Assembly (NCBI GenBank): GCA_964036045.1
Contig: OZ038397.1
Span: 26,219,346 to 26,283,345, forward strand
Source of the DNA: Eutreptiella sp. 'Long Island Sound 2002'
Lineage: Eukaryota; Euglenozoa; Euglenophyceae; Eutreptiales; Eutreptiaceae
Direction of reading: 5' to 3'
Length of the DNA stretch: 64,000 nt
How positions within the stretch are numbered: the stretch's first letter is position 1; every line of letters starts with the position of its first letter. This document shows, one piece after another, positions 46,521-58,618 of the stretch. Position numbers and translations under genes: made by a program. The notes under the pieces were generated by a model. The model made no database searches and was not told where the DNA came from. It saw only the letters and a list, made by a program, of their open reading frames with translations.

Positions 46521-46752
46521 CTGTGGAGGTACCCAGCGACCGCAAGGCCGATGGACTGACCAATGGGGAGTGGAAGCATCAGAAGACTCATGCCGCGGGC
46601 CACCGTGTGCCGATCACAAACTTCTGCCACATAAGTCTTGTTGATGGCAACGTTGGCCCCCACCACCCCTTGAAGGAAGCGGAACCCAAGCAGCCACGTG
46701 TAGGTAGGGGCCAAGGCCGAGCCCAGGAGGCACAGCGCTGGGAGCACAAGGC
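46521..46752 (-). CDS. MFS transporter exon 2
   Basis: Acceptor TTGCATTCTACAG lies just before 46752. It encodes TM3 (LPALCLLGSALAPTYTWLLG), FRFLQGVVGANVAINKTYVA (TM4 with the family's R-x-L-x-G-x-x-x-N block), EVCDRHTVARGMS and TM5 (LPIGQSIGLAVAGYL). It ends after CAC AG at a GTTTTC donor, which is weak. Phases on both sides agree with neighbouring exons. Confidence 0.75.
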
Positions 46753-48656
46753 CTGTAGAATGCAACCGAGAGGCGGAAGTGGAACAGGGGATGTGCCTGG
46801 GGAAAAGCACCCCGTCAGGGTAGGGAGACGGATCGGAATAGAGATGGAGATGGAGGTAATGACGATGGAGATGCGGATGGAACAGGGAGTGGCAATAGGT
46901 TTGGTGATGCGCACGCGGTGCGGCAGATGGGATGGTGGATAGGTGCTGGGATGGAGAGGGATGGTGCACATGAAGTTGGAAATCGGACCGGGCGGGGGCA
47001 TGGGCAAATTGGTGAAGCAGGGGGATAGCGAACGGGATGGAGCTGTGAACGGGCAGTGGCAGGGCCAAGGGGATGGGCAGGGGCCGAGGCATGGGCACGG
47101 AGACAGGACTGGGGGGACGCAGAGGAGATGAAGGATGGCGATGGCCGGGGCGGGATTGTGAATGGGGATGGGGATGATGTTGCGTTTGATTGCACATGCA
47201 AAAGGGGCAATCCATTGTGGGGGCTGCGCTGCAAATTTGGATCCGCCGTTGGTCGTCGCAATCTTTTGTACTACAAACGGCATCTGTGAAGCACACTAAA
47301 CCCGGAAAAACTCTTCGGTTGCAGGCACCTGAGCATCTGGGTACAGAATAGCTGTGCTGTGCCAAGTGGCATCTCCTTTTTCTGTCTCTTGTCAGACTCA
47401 ACGTGTTTGTTGGCATACTCCCCCCTGCACAAGCACGGCTCTGGTCCCTGAGACCGACAGGCAATACGCAGTCACCGTGCACCGTGCGCGTAGACAAGGC
47501 CGTGCTCAGAGGTGGGCATGAAGGGGGGGGGGGCATAAAGCAACGGATACAAAGCTCACATATACCCCCGTGTCACAGGCATATGGTCATCGCCACAGAC
47601 CTCAGTTCATTGTTTGACCTGCTGCACTGCAGCACACGTCAAACGAGGGCTGAACGTTGCCTTGAGCTCACCGCAGTCAGCGGCTATCGAATGTTTCTTG
47701 GCCCGTTTAGGTAAGAGCCTGCACCCCCCCATTGGACCGGTTAGACAAGCATCCCAGAAAAACAAAAGCGACGGCTCCACGGCAGGCCAACAGGGACCTG
47801 GGTTCGAACCCGTGTTCTGTTGCGTTTGTGGGGGGGGGCTGGGGGGCACGTTGCCTACAACAACGGGAGCCATGGCGCCCCATCACATCAAGACCAACAC
47901 AAATGGGCCTGCGCTGCAAAGCGCAACGCTGTGATGGGCAGGCCCAAGGCTCCCACGCGTGCTCCAGCCCCTCTTTCCTCGTCGTCCCACACACAAGAGG
48001 GTCACCGTCGTGCGCCTCCACATTCCAAATGACAAAAGTAGCGGTCCCCAAAGTGACAATGACACGAAGGTCGTGCTTAGCCGTAATCTGAAGATGATTG
48101 TCACCCTCTGGCATCACACCGGGAAACTCTCTGGTCCATTGCCCAGATGCGGCGTATCCACGTCCACAATTTGTCCACAAATTGTCCTTCATTGACTGCT
48201 GCACCTCCCGTGCACCGCACTGCGCTTAGACAAGGCCATGCTTGCGCAAACGTTGGGGAGGTGGGGGAGGGGGGTCTCCTCATCATGCCTGACGTACTGC
48301 CCAGAGTTATCAATGAGAATTTGGGTCACAAACTGCTATAACGGATGCAACACAATCAGCCAAACCTGCAAAGGCACGGCACAAGGCCGCATCACTTCTC
48401 AGAAGCGGAGTGAAAGAAGATGTGCCGTGAGGAGGGGGCAAAATGATTGGAAAATGGAGATGCAATTGGCATAACACGATGAATGGGAGATGCAGCTCTC
48501 AGGGTGGATCGCCACCGATGGTCGGTGGGGGTTGCACTTGGATTCACGCGGTTCGTGGACCCTAACCGAAACCCTGCAGACGTCCTTCCATCCAGTCGAC
48601 CCAAAGTGTCGTGCAGCGCCAGACCCTTGCTGGCAGGTTCGGTCGAGCATAACGCC

Positions 48657-48660
<4 letters not shown>

Positions 48661-48701
<41 letters not shown>

Positions 48702-48747
48702 TCTCTCTCTCTCTCTCTCTCACTCTCTCTCACTCTCTCCCTCTCTT
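48661..48747 (+). repeat. (CT)n microsatellite
   Basis: CT repeats broken by a few CCC and CAC variants. Confidence 0.95.
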
Positions 48748-49194
48748 ATTTGACTCTATTTTTTGGTGGTGCATCACGAACAGACCAGCAACGACCACCC
48801 TTTCTTTTCATCAGAGAAAGTGGCAAGGGAGGAGTGCACGGACCGAAGGGGACGGCAAGGGCCACGTCAACCCCAGAATTCACGACGGGTGGAACGCGGT
48901 CCGACAGGCAATGGACCAGTGGGTTCCAACCCCATGGACAACAACGCCATGGGAACAACAGTTGGTGTTGTTTCCGCAACTGTTGGATACGTGTCCTACT
49001 TTGCCCTTGGGCGGACGGGCTTTCAATTGAGGGGGGGGGGTGTTATTAACAAAGGGCATAACGGGTTTTCAAGTGAAGGGGGGGGGTCCAATAGAGCCCC
49101 CAAAATCTGGGGGGGGGGGTTGGGAAAAGGGCTCAATTGACAGGACCATTAACCAGCCATTATGAACTGTGGCGCCAAAGGCGCCGAGCATCAA

Positions 49195-49545
49195 AGGGGG
49201 CGTTTTCGCACAGCGCGCGCACAGCGCGGGCACAGCGCGCGCACAGTGCGCGCACAGCGCCAATTATTACGGTGATTATCCGGGTAACAGCCCCGGAAAC
49301 CACCCACCTACGGAATCATGCACAACCAATTCCAATCTCAAAAATTCAAACATCTGATGCTTGCCATGGGTCCCAGGGACCTAAATTCTGCCCCCTATAG
49401 CCCCGTCCACTGCAGCAGCCATTCAATGACATCCTTCCAATCTTCTGAACTTACCGAACTCCCGGTGGTGGAGAACGGCCAACTTTTCGCACAGCGCGCG
49501 CACAGCGCGTGCACAGCGCGCGCACAGCGCACGGTACGCCCCCAA
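49195..49545. repeat. Dispersed repeat, copy 2 (CACAGCGCGCG type)
   Basis: Two blocks of GCACAGCGCGC-type units (49199-49262 and 49483-49535) flank a middle section (CCAATTATTACG, GGTAACAGCCCCGG, CATGCACAACCAATTC). The layout matches 32586-32790 in the same order and orientation. End blocks in direct orientation around a unique middle argue for a tandem-duplicated end rather than terminal inverted repeats. Confidence 0.7.
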
Positions 49546-49989
49546 AAGTGGTCAAAATTTTTTCACCAAATGTATTGTAAATGATGACTTTTCTGAACCC
49601 CCTCGACGCGCTGATTCCAAAAATACCATTTTCATTTTTTGCCGATTTTTGGGTCTGGGTCACTCTCTGGGTCCTCTGAGGCCCGGGGGTCAGTCTTGGT
49701 AGGAATTTTGGGGGTCCCGTCAATTGAGCCCTTTTTGGGGGAGGGGGGGGTCTAGCCAAAGGCCCTTGTCAGAACAACACTGGGTTTTGTTCCCGTGAAA
49801 CTTTGGGACTTTAGTGTTGTTCACGCAAAGGAAGGCGGGGTTCTCACAAGGGAGGGGGGGGTACCAAGTTCTGTGTGAGAAGTGGGCGGCATCACTGAGT
49901 GAATCGTGGCGCACGTCTGACTCCTGCCGAGACACGGCTCCCCTGCCGGGGGGCTCAGAGAGTGTACCGCACATCAAGGGGAGGCATAC

Positions 49990-50266
49990 CTGTCAGTAAG
50001 ACAGGGCGCCGCCCGACCCGGTCGGACACACAACCCCAGAACGGACCCGCGAAAATGGAGCCTGCAAAAGGCAGCGAGCCGACGTACCCCGTGTAATAGC
50101 CCAGTTTTGTGGCGGGGATGTGCGGCAACAGGTCTTCGGTGATGAAGGGGGTCAGGAGGATCATTGTGTAGACACTGACCGCCTCGCACATCTGCACCAA
50201 CATGACCATCAACACAGGCTGCCAAGGGAAGGGGTGGGCAGCATCGTGGGTGCTGCACCGTCCCAT
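49990..50266 (-). CDS. MFS transporter exon 1
   Basis: Starts at ATG 50266-50264 (MGRCSTHDAAHPFPWQP). The frame is open further upstream, so an earlier exon is possible. It encodes TM1 (VLMVMLVQMCEAVSVYTMIL), TM2 (LGYYTGYVGSLPFAGSIFAG) and the MFS signature loop GCVSDRVGRRPVLL. The donor CAG|GTATGC after the Thr codon leaves one base, which joins exon 2 to give a Gly. FPWQP plus the D-R-x-GRRP loop is typical of ZIF-like proteins. A hAT-type MITE lies 137 bp upstream. Confidence 0.75.
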
Positions 50267-50402
50267 TGTGCACAGCTGCGACGGACGAGGGAGGAGGTGC
50301 ACGAGGGCAAGAGACCATCACTTCGGATCGTAAGACACTTCTCAGCGCACGGTACTGCGCAGCGCGGCATCCAGCACCCTTGCACCACGCGCGGGCCACG
50401 CC

Positions 50403-50699
50403 CAGAGTTTTCCTTAAGGGGGGGGGGGGTCCAAGGGGGGGGAGGGCGGGGCTGTGCCCCCCCCCCCCCCCCCTCCCGGAGACCCTCAGTTGTTAGAGGC
50501 GCTGAAGGCGCCGAACAAATTTTTTGACCTAAACTGACTTGCGCCGAAGGCGCCAGAGAAGATTTTTGATTGGCTGAAGACCCGGAGCAAAATTTGCCCA
50601 ATCACTTAAGAGGGGGGGGGGTCCGAGGGGGGATGGGTGGGGGGTGTCACACCCCCTCCACCCCCCGGAGATGCTGAGTTGTTGTTAAGCAAAACTCTG
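50403..50699. mobile_element. hAT-type MITE, 297 bp, with perfect 8-bp target duplication
   Basis: Terminal repeats CAGAGTTTTCCTTAA and TTAAGCAAAACTCTG are bounded by GCCACGCC on both sides (50395-50402 and 50700-50707), the 8-bp duplication made by hAT transposases. The interior matches the copies at 42842 and 44811. It sits 137 bp upstream of the first MFS exon found, so it could affect that promoter. Confidence 0.88.
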
Positions 50700-52954
50700 G
50701 CCACGCCGTTTGCATCAGGTTTCAAAACCGAGAACCCGAAGCAGCTACGTTGCGGTGGAGGAAGCGACGCGAGACTGTGTGGATCCTGCAATCGCGATAG
50801 ACTAGATGTCAGACGAAGGTTGGGGGGGGGGGGTCTTTGGGCAGGCAGGCAAAGGAGACAGCCGGCCCGTATGGGGAATCCAAGGGACTAATGTACTCTC
50901 TTGCTTGCACGGCTCGTGGTTTGCTTGGGCCCAGTGGGTGCTCAGCACCAAGTTTGCCAATAGAAGCCCCTTCAATTTGGTGTTTGATTTCCAAAGAAAG
51001 AGCACAAGAGTGCACCACATGGTGTGACTACTTTTGCTGTTGTTTTGGATTGATGCACAGCACTCATCAGCAATCAGTAGCTGGGCGTCATTTCATTGAA
51101 TTGCATTGCTCAGGTTTGCATGTCAGATCATTTGATAGAAGTTCTTCCTGGGTTCTTGCTCTGCACCAAAACAAGAGCCATGCACAGCTCCTTTACTTTG
51201 GCAACATGCCATTTCTTACACATTTATTTGAGAGTTTATTGGTGTATTTGAGACCTTGGGATCATGAGCCTACTTGACTGTAGGGTCATGTTCTGCTTTC
51301 TCCTGCACGACAGCATCCCATTGTTGCTGATACAGTCTCATGAGTACACCAAAACAGGTCCTCAGGATGATAATACCAAGGGAAAACATGAAGTACAGAT
51401 CTCATTACTTACAACTTTGGCCCCCTTGCCTCACCATCGAAATTCACACCATACCAAAACACCTGACATGCAGAAAAAATCCTGTCCCTAGTGGTAATGC
51501 TTGTCACCTTGCACTGCCTACATCTCAACCAGTTAATGTACTGCAGCTGCAGCAGATACAATACAAACAAATTCAATCCAAAAGATGGAAATATGCGCAG
51601 CAGGGTATGTCTAAATGCAGCAACTTTAGTAGGCCTTGAGAAGAGCTTGCTGATGGAAGAAAATTGGGGTGGTGGTGTCCGATGTTCCAATGACTGCATG
51701 GCTGGCTAACCACTGTGAAAACCAGGCAGGTGAGCAAGTTGCACGGGGCAGCTGCAAGTGTAGCTGGGAGTGCTAAAGTGGTGCTCTGCTCTAAAACCAG
51801 ATCAACAAATAGAGACAAACCAGGCCGTGCAACGGAAGCATGAATATAGCCCCTCGCTCATCCACACACCGCAAAGCGATGATGTGCACATGCTGAGGCT
51901 CTCTTGTGCCCTGGTGATCTGGCCTTGTCAAGATCACTGTATGATTGAATATAAAAAGGTTGACCACTTGTTGGTCAATCTTGCAACCACTGTCCGCCTA
52001 GCATTGATGCCCCTGGTAACATGGTGAATGTGTTGCCAGTGGGCTGCAGTGCTACGATGGGGGCTGTCTCTATGTCCTGTTTGTAAAGGAAGTTAAACAC
52101 CTCGTGTAGCAGCGTGACCTTCACATACTTGAAAAGTTTTAACAATCATATCGGTGGCTTGGCGGATTGCTAGGCAGCGGGTTTGTGGTCTAGGTGTCCA
52201 CTTCTCTTTCTGCAATGGCATCTGTCAAGCGCCACTGTGAGCACTTGTCCAGGAGGACACCCAAGAGTGGAAGCAGTGGCTGCATACTCCTGGCGTGTGG
52301 CTACAAGTTGCTGCTGCACACTTCCCTTTTGCAAGCCGTTACCATGAACCACAACGACACAATGTTGCCCTCTCTCCTCCTTGGTGCAAAACGGGGCATG
52401 CACAGCAAAAGGACAGAAACACAGGGTCTGCTGCCAACATTGATGCATTGAATGACAGCAGTCATAAGCAGCCTTCTGCACCACGGCTTGATTGATCGGT
52501 TGAACAAATGTGCTTTTGAGAGACGTGTACATGTGAAGCGCGGGAGAAACGCAATATTATTGGGGCACCTCCCCACACTCCGGCAGCATTGCAATGGGCA
52601 CTAGTGGAGCAATGAGTCTAGACACCATCATGCAAACTACCTTCTAGGGTGGAATGCGCTGGGCATGAAAGATAAGGCTCACTTCAGAGCCAACAACCAA
52701 TATATCAGGTGACAATCGCGAAAGGGGGTGGGGATGGGAATCACGCAAGGGTGCCTTCAGCCCCGTGCAATTGCTGCATGTATGGCAGCATTGTATGAAG
52801 TAGCATAGGCTTGGTGGCCATGCTACACCGATGACGTGGGTCCGTAGTCATCTACTGCCCCGTTTGCCCAGAGGAATTAGTTCGGTGCGGGTGCAACACG
52901 CTGATGCTTTGCCTCTACGCACCAGCAGCGTACGGCGTACACCACGGGACCAGA

Positions 52955-53017
52955 GTGCTTGGCAGCTCGCTACTCAGAGACCTTGGACTGGCTGGGCATT
53001 AACAATCCGTGCTACAG
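52955..53017 (+). repeat. 63-bp duplicated coding-like segment, copy 1
   Basis: Identical to 54567-54629. One frame is stop-free and reads CLAARYSETLDWLGINNPCY, which looks protein-like. It is followed here by more open frame and preceded by ACCAGCAGCGTACGGCGT, a word also found at 54959. Confidence 0.7.
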
Positions 53018-54566
53018 CCACACCACTGGCTGTCGGACGGGGGGGGGGCGTCAGTGACGACCTGCCCCCCTCCCCATCGTGGCACACGAGCTCCCGTTAG
53101 ACATCTTCTCTGATCCCAATTTGCACTCTTGTTCCTGTTGCTGCTGTTGCTGCACCTGTTGCACTCCCTCCACAGCGTAGGCCCGATGTCTGACCGTCCC
53201 TCCCTCCGCAAGCCACTCTGCCTGTTGGACGAGGGGGGGGGGGGTCGGGTAGAAGCTGTTAGACTCACATAACCTTCCACATGGGCACAGTACCTCCTCA
53301 GAGAGTGACGTGCCACGCGCCACGCACGATGTACAGTCCATGGAGGGATGACTCTAAGGCCAGAAAAAATGGTGGTTAATAGGATGGGTCCCACATGCTG
53401 CAGCGCTTAACGTCAAAGATGCGGGTGCATCGAACACATTGGTGTTCTGCCCAACCACTGTTCCACCACCCAAACCGAATTGCAGAATGCGTGGCTGTAT
53501 GACGTACCGGTCCGCCCATGGCACAGCAGCCATGCTCAAAGCAAAGGTATTTATCAGGGCGCAGTGCCCGTCTGTGTACCTCCATGGAACTCCCCCGCCT
53601 GAGCCCACTGATTTGTAACAAACTCTATTGCCTTTGGCAAGGCACCCCGAAGAGAGGCTGACAGTCAGCCAATCAGTCAGTCAGTCAGGCAAGCAGTCAG
53701 TCAGGCAGTCGGTTGGGCAGACAAGCAGGCGGAAACACACAGTTTGGCTGTTTTCAGTGGCCGACTACAGCTGTTGCGTGTCACCACCGGACAAAGAGGA
53801 ACGGTGGTATTACTCCCGCGAGTCCTGGCCTCCAGCCACCATCCGCAGCCACACTCTGCAATGTCCATACATCTCTGTACACCGTGGTTCGCTTCTTTCG
53901 CTCGACATGTCGCGATGGACATATGATACACACAGCCCTGGGCAACACAGAGTGGAACGACGATGAGGAGGAGGAATAAGCCACTGCAGCCCCAAAGCGC
54001 GGCTTCTCTGCTAATTGCCAAAAGCGATGTAGCACATCACACGGGATTGCAGTGATCGGAGAAGTGCGGCACGGCCTACAGCCCATCAACACGTTTGTGG
54101 CACAATGATGAACAAAACACAGGAACATGAGCCTTGACCACGAACTACACTGCCTCGCACAACCTCCACCCAATGTGCTGCATGAGGGGGCGCTACCAAA
54201 CACTGCCCTTGGAAACACAAGCTGCAAGCACTGTATAACTCACCAAACGTGTGGTGCATTGGGACATTGCACATGGGAGATTGGTGCTTTGCGCTAGGGG
54301 AAGGCGACTTGGCGAACCCGTCTAACCTCCCTAAGCCATCCCCTTGCAGGCGACTGCTGGACAAGGGCCACAAATCATCTGAAACACCATCAGCGTTATA
54401 TATACCTTACCATACCATTGCAAGGGCTTGTGGTTCATAAATGGTGCTTGGCACAACATCAGGCTGCACCGGTATGCTACACGCAAGCACTGCCATGCAC
54501 TGTGCTCACTCTCCTCAAACCAAGCCTCCTTTCCTTGCATCCCTGGACGCTGGGACCAGAGGGTCA

Positions 54567-54629
54567 GTGCTTGGCAGCTCGCTACTCAGAGACCTTGGAC
54601 TGGCTGGGCATTAACAATCCGTGCTACAG
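54567..54629 (+). repeat. 63-bp duplicated coding-like segment, copy 2
   Basis: Exact copy of 52955-53017, here followed by a GAATAG stop in the CLAARYSETL frame. The upstream sequence differs between copies. Confidence 0.7.
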
Positions 54630-55309
54630 TGAATAGTAGGACAAGGCGCATGGCACATAGTATTTGACACAGTGCACAACGCCAACATGCGCATGAAATG
54701 GCACCAGACCCGAAAGAGCAGTGGATGGTTCGGAGAATGGAGATGCGGGTGGAATCCGTGCCTAGTCGTGCAATGCCCCCAGGGCCATACAAAGTGGACC
54801 GCTGGTGGGTACATTGGCACACTGAACAAAGAGTAGCTGCCCTGTGCAGCAAGAAAGGGGGCATAAATAGCACGGCCACGCTCATGCGCAGGCCGTGGGA
54901 AAGGCATTCTAGGGTCATGCACCACAAGAGGGCCACCCACTGTTGAGCACTACACAGACCAGCAGCGTACGGCGTGCACTAGTCCATGAAACAGAGCAAC
55001 AGACGGTCCGTCCTGTGATACGCACCCAATAGGCCGTGGCGCTGGTGCGCATCCAACATCCCTCGAATGCGGATAGCATTCGGGAATGAGTGATAGCACA
55101 TTGCTCAGTGAGAGCGTTGGTGGACTTATTGGCAACTCACACCACAAGATGATAAAATTGTATCACAATGAAAAGCATGGCCCCCGCAAAATGCAAAACG
55201 CAATACCATTGTAGTGATGCACGTCCATGTCTGTGACGTTCACATGCAATGCCATTCGTGTACAATCTCAGACACACGGGGGCGAAACAAACATGAGAAA
55301 CGACTCAAA

Positions 55310-56503
55310 TCAAACCACTTTATGGGCCGTGTGCTTCTGCTCGAATACATTGGATGTGTTTGCTGGTTGCACAAGGCCTTGGAAATTACACTGGATGCGC
55401 CCCTCCTCATACCAGCAGCGGGTGGGATGCTTCCGCACGTGCCTTAGACACGGGGAGTAACTAGCAGGCCCAATGGAGAATCCTGCCTTCGGAACGAAAT
55501 CATGGACTCCCACAAACTCCGTGCGCTCGGGAATGACCACGGGCTTCCACGACGGCCTGCGTGCAGCCCCACAGCTCTCGTCTACGTCCTTCTCATCCCG
55601 AGGGCACCAGTTGCGCGGACAACTGCTTGCGGCATCAAACCAAATGCGGAACCCCGCCGCCTTCTCAGTGGCGTAGTACTCGGACCATTGCCGCCGAAGG
55701 TAGCCCCCAAGCTGAGCGATGGGCAGCTCATCTACGTCGGAGAGCACCAAGAATCGCGCCCTCGCGTGCCGGGCATATGCAAGGCACACCTGCGCAAGAA
55801 TGGTCTGGTCATAGTAGTGGCTGACAGTCTTGGACACTTTGGGGCGCACGGCGCAGGTCATGCCGATTTGAGAGAGTGCATCGCACATGGCCTCCGTGCG
55901 CCCAAACACATATGTTGTCCCGGCGTTGTTCCGGCGCCAGTGCCGCATCATGTTCTTTGCGTACTGCAACTGCTCCTTGACATCCCCGAACAATGGGGTA
56001 GCAGTGCACTGCTGAAGGGGGCCTTGTGTCTTCATGGGCACCAAAGGGATCGAGTGGGTGGCGGCCTCACCAATTGAGGAAAGTAGGTACTGCACCTTCA
56101 GCAATGGGCGATCAAGGGCTTGCCGAAGGCGGCATGTGACCTCAACGGCACTCCAACTGTGCCTTGGGCCTTGGCAAGTCGCTCCCAAGACGCCCACAGA
56201 GAAGTCACTCGGGAGTGTGTTTTGGTGGTGGATGTTCCATGGAGGGGTTTTGCCAGGGTATGGGTCGTCTACGTGGTCAACACTCAGCACCAAAGCCAAA
56301 TCGGTGCGGCTGATGCTGCAGCCGTACAGACAAACGTGGTAGGCACCCACAGTCGTGCATTCCGGAATGCCCCCAGCGCACACGTGGTGATGTGGCGACG
56401 TGACTTCCCTGCGGACCCCATGCCTGGACCCACGCTGAGCACTGCTTCCAGCAACAAAGAGGCCCAGGAATGCCATCATTTGGAGAAGGAATGTGGTGGC
56501 CAT
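55310..56503 (-). CDS. Secreted GT92-like (DUF23) glycosyltransferase
   Basis: 397 residues in one exon, from ATG at 56503-56501 to TGA at 55310. The start gives MATTFLLQMMAFLGLFVAGS, a signal peptide or anchor with likely cleavage after SSAQ. The catalytic domain shows GTTYVFGRTEAMCDAL, then YDQTILAQVCLAYARH (the family's Q-x-x-x-x-x-C block), then RFLVLSDVDELPI with D-V-D at residues 256-258 as metal/nucleotide-sugar site, and a Trp/Cys-rich segment (CPRNWCPRDEKDVDESC). GT92 enzymes add galactose or similar sugars to N-glycan or polysaccharide cores in the Golgi. Similarity is at motif level and substrate is unknown. It is intact and without introns, unlike the MFS gene. No close neighbour suggests a pathway. 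Confidence 0.75.
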   Translation of the reverse strand: MATTFLLQMMAFLGLFVAGSSAQRGSRHGVRREVTSPHHHVCAGGIPECTTVGAYHVCLYGCSISRTDLALVLSVDHVDDPYPGKTPPWNIHHQNTLPSDFSVGVLGATCQGPRHSWSAVEVTCRLRQALDRPLLKVQYLLSSIGEAATHSIPLVPMKTQGPLQQCTATPLFGDVKEQLQYAKNMMRHWRRNNAGTTYVFGRTEAMCDALSQIGMTCAVRPKVSKTVSHYYDQTILAQVCLAYARHARARFLVLSDVDELPIAQLGGYLRRQWSEYYATEKAAGFRIWFDAASSCPRNWCPRDEKDVDESCGAARRPSWKPVVIPERTEFVGVHDFVPKAGFSIGPASYSPCLRHVRKHPTRCWYEEGRIQCNFQGLVQPANTSNVFEQKHTAHKVV

Positions 56504-57180
56504 CACGAAGAGTACACTATGGACGGGGAAACGGGGGCTAGATGGGCGTGCACACCTACAAAACTGCCAGAACTAGGCTCCAGTGTTGGTAAGCATGGCA
56601 ACCCAAACTTGACCCATAATTGCATTGAGATAGAATGATCACCTTCAAAGTTGGAACGTTGGGGGCAAGTATAACTCCACACCTCAAATGTGTGAAATAT
56701 CATGAGCATCTATACGTGGTGGACATTAAAATTTCCCCGCAAAGGGGTGGAAAAAAACCCAAACAAGGAGAAAAACACGGCCAGTGCGGCTTAGGTACTT
56801 CACCAATCAGAGGAAAGAAAACCCTCACACCCCCTTTTAAGGTGGCAAAAAACCCGCTTTGGGGGAAAACCCCACCACCACCATGTAACCCCCCATAAAG
56901 TGGCTATGCCCACCCTCCCCTACCAGGGACGAAAAACCTCCCATCCTGTCATGCCCGAACCAATTTAAAGCAACAAATCCGGACCGAACGAAAGGTGCTG
57001 TCGGGGCCCAAACTCAATTTGGTCAACAACAGAAGGTCGAAAACCACTTCTTTCGAGCGTGTCAGAATGATGAAATATCGCATGTAAAACACGGCACATC
57101 CGCATGGCCAAAGCATGAAAACAGGTGAACAAAAATATTGAATCCCATGACACACTCTGTGTTGTTTACGAATGCACGCT
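56504..57180. other. No gene recognised (5' side of the GT92-like gene)
   Basis: About 680 bp with short ORFs. The GT92-like promoter must be here or close by, but I see no distinct core element. Confidence 0.4.
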
Positions 57181-57184
57181 GGCG

Positions 57185-58112
57185 AGATCTGCGGGAAGAC
57201 TTCCATTGTGTGGGGGACAAAATGAGAAGTGGCCCATAAATGGGCACATTGGCTACACAACCACTGCCATCTCGGGGGTCCCCAACGCTTCACAATGGGG
57301 CACAAAATCAGAATTACCCCACAAAGGGCAGATTGGCCACACAACCCGTGCCGTTTGGGGGGTCCCCAACGCTTGAAAGCGAGGGACAAAATCAGAATGG
57401 GTCGACAAATGGGCAGATTGGCTAACCTAATTCTTGCCGCATGGGGGATCCCCATGCTCCAAAGCGGGAGACAAAATCATGAGAGGCCCACAAATGGGCT
57501 GATTGGCTACATAACCCCTGCCCACGGGGGGGGGGGGGGGTCCTAAATGCATCAAAGCGGTGGACAAAACGAGAGGTGGCCCATAAATGGGCACATTGGC
57601 TACATAACCCCTGCCATCTCGGATATGTCCAACTCTTCAAAGCGGGGCACAACATCAGAATTGCCCTACAAAGGGGCAGATTGGCTACATAACCCCTGGC
57701 GTCTAGGGGGTCCCCAATGCTTCAAAGCGGGGAACAAGATCAGAATTCACCCACAAATGGGCAGATTGGCTACATAACCCCTGCCATCTGGGGGGTCCCC
57801 AACGCTTCAAAGAGGGAGACAAAACCAGAAGTGGCCCATAAATGGGCAGATTGGCTACATAAACCCCTGCCGTTTGGGGGTTTCCAAACTCTTCACGGCG
57901 GGGCACAAAATTGGAATTGCCCCACAAATGGGCAGATTGGCTACATAGTTCCTGCTGTCTGGGGGGTCCCCACCGCTTCAAACCGGGGGACAACATCACA
58001 ATGGGTCCACAATGGGCAGATTGCCTACATAACTCTTGCCCTCTGGGGGGTTCCCCATGCTCCACAGCGGGGGACAAAATCACGATAGGTCAACAAATGG
58101 GCAAATTGGCTA
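57185..58112 (+). repeat. Diverged relative of the 85-bp satellite, about 11 units
   Basis: The unit follows GGGGGTCCCCAACGCTTCAA, AGCGGGGGACAAAATCAGA, GGCCCAC-AAATGGGC and AGATTGGCTACATAACCCCT with a period near 85 bp. It corresponds block by block to the large array (GGGGATCCCCACCGC, CAAAATCAGAAG, GCCCACAAGTGGGC, GTGGCTACCTCACCCCT) but differs at 20-30 percent of positions and more between units, so it is older. Confidence 0.9.
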
Positions 58113-58458
58113 CGCGTGCTGATACTCCCATACGTCGTCTCGTCCAATATCACTACATAATCCCGCATCCTCGCATCATCTATTTTCACACCCATTATAC
58201 CCAATTTGTCACTTGCCTTGATCCAGGCCTTAACACTCCGATTGGCAAGCATGGGTGTGGGCAAACCCATCTTCATTGTGAAGGTAAGGAACCCACACCG
58301 TAAACATCGACACCGTAAACCTTTGAGACATGTAGACACCATCTTTTTGTTATGTCTAGCAGTTGATTGAAAAACCGATCCGCGCGTTTCAGGACGGTAT
58401 CAGGATTGGTAAACGGTTGCCACCTCGCCTCCTGCCTGCTACACTGTATGGTTGCCAC
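58113..58458 (-). CDS. Unidentified coding-like segments, minus strand
   Basis: Two minus frames, one from about 58342 (LANRSVKAWIKASDKLGIMG, then KIDDARMRDYVVILDETT) that runs into the satellite at 58112, and one at 58273-58458 (ADRFFNQLLDITKRWCLHVS). Both have the composition of real protein and may be parts of one frameshifted gene whose 3' end is satellite. No family recognised. Confidence 0.35.
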
Positions 58459-58618
58459 CTCGCTACCTGCCTGCTACGCTCCCTTGTTGTCATCTCTGTC
58501 TGTTCGTTTTCTGACAAGTTGTTTTATATATACCGTGGATGTTACTACGGTATGTGCGCAAACAACCAAGTCCTGCTCCTCCTCTTCTGCAAATATTGTT
58601 GGGGGTCCTCCCAAGGTC

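Larger units (their letters stand above)
46753..49989. other. MFS intron 1
   Basis: 3.2 kb between exons 1 and 2. It holds a G/A-rich minisatellite (GATGGAGATGG-like words, 46830-47130), a CT microsatellite and a dispersed repeat. I see no separate gene. Confidence 0.55.
50708..55309. other. No gene assigned between the MFS and GT92-like genes
   Basis: 4.6 kb of unique-looking sequence with ordinary base composition and short ORFs. 53640-53715 has CAGTCAGTCAGGCA-type tandem words. A 63-bp segment is duplicated (see separate entries). No motif, domain or intron chain can be supported here. Confidence 0.45.

Noticed and set aside
47796-47816. GGTTCGAACCC as a tRNA T arm
   Set aside because: The stem pairs poorly and no A box lies at the right distance upstream.
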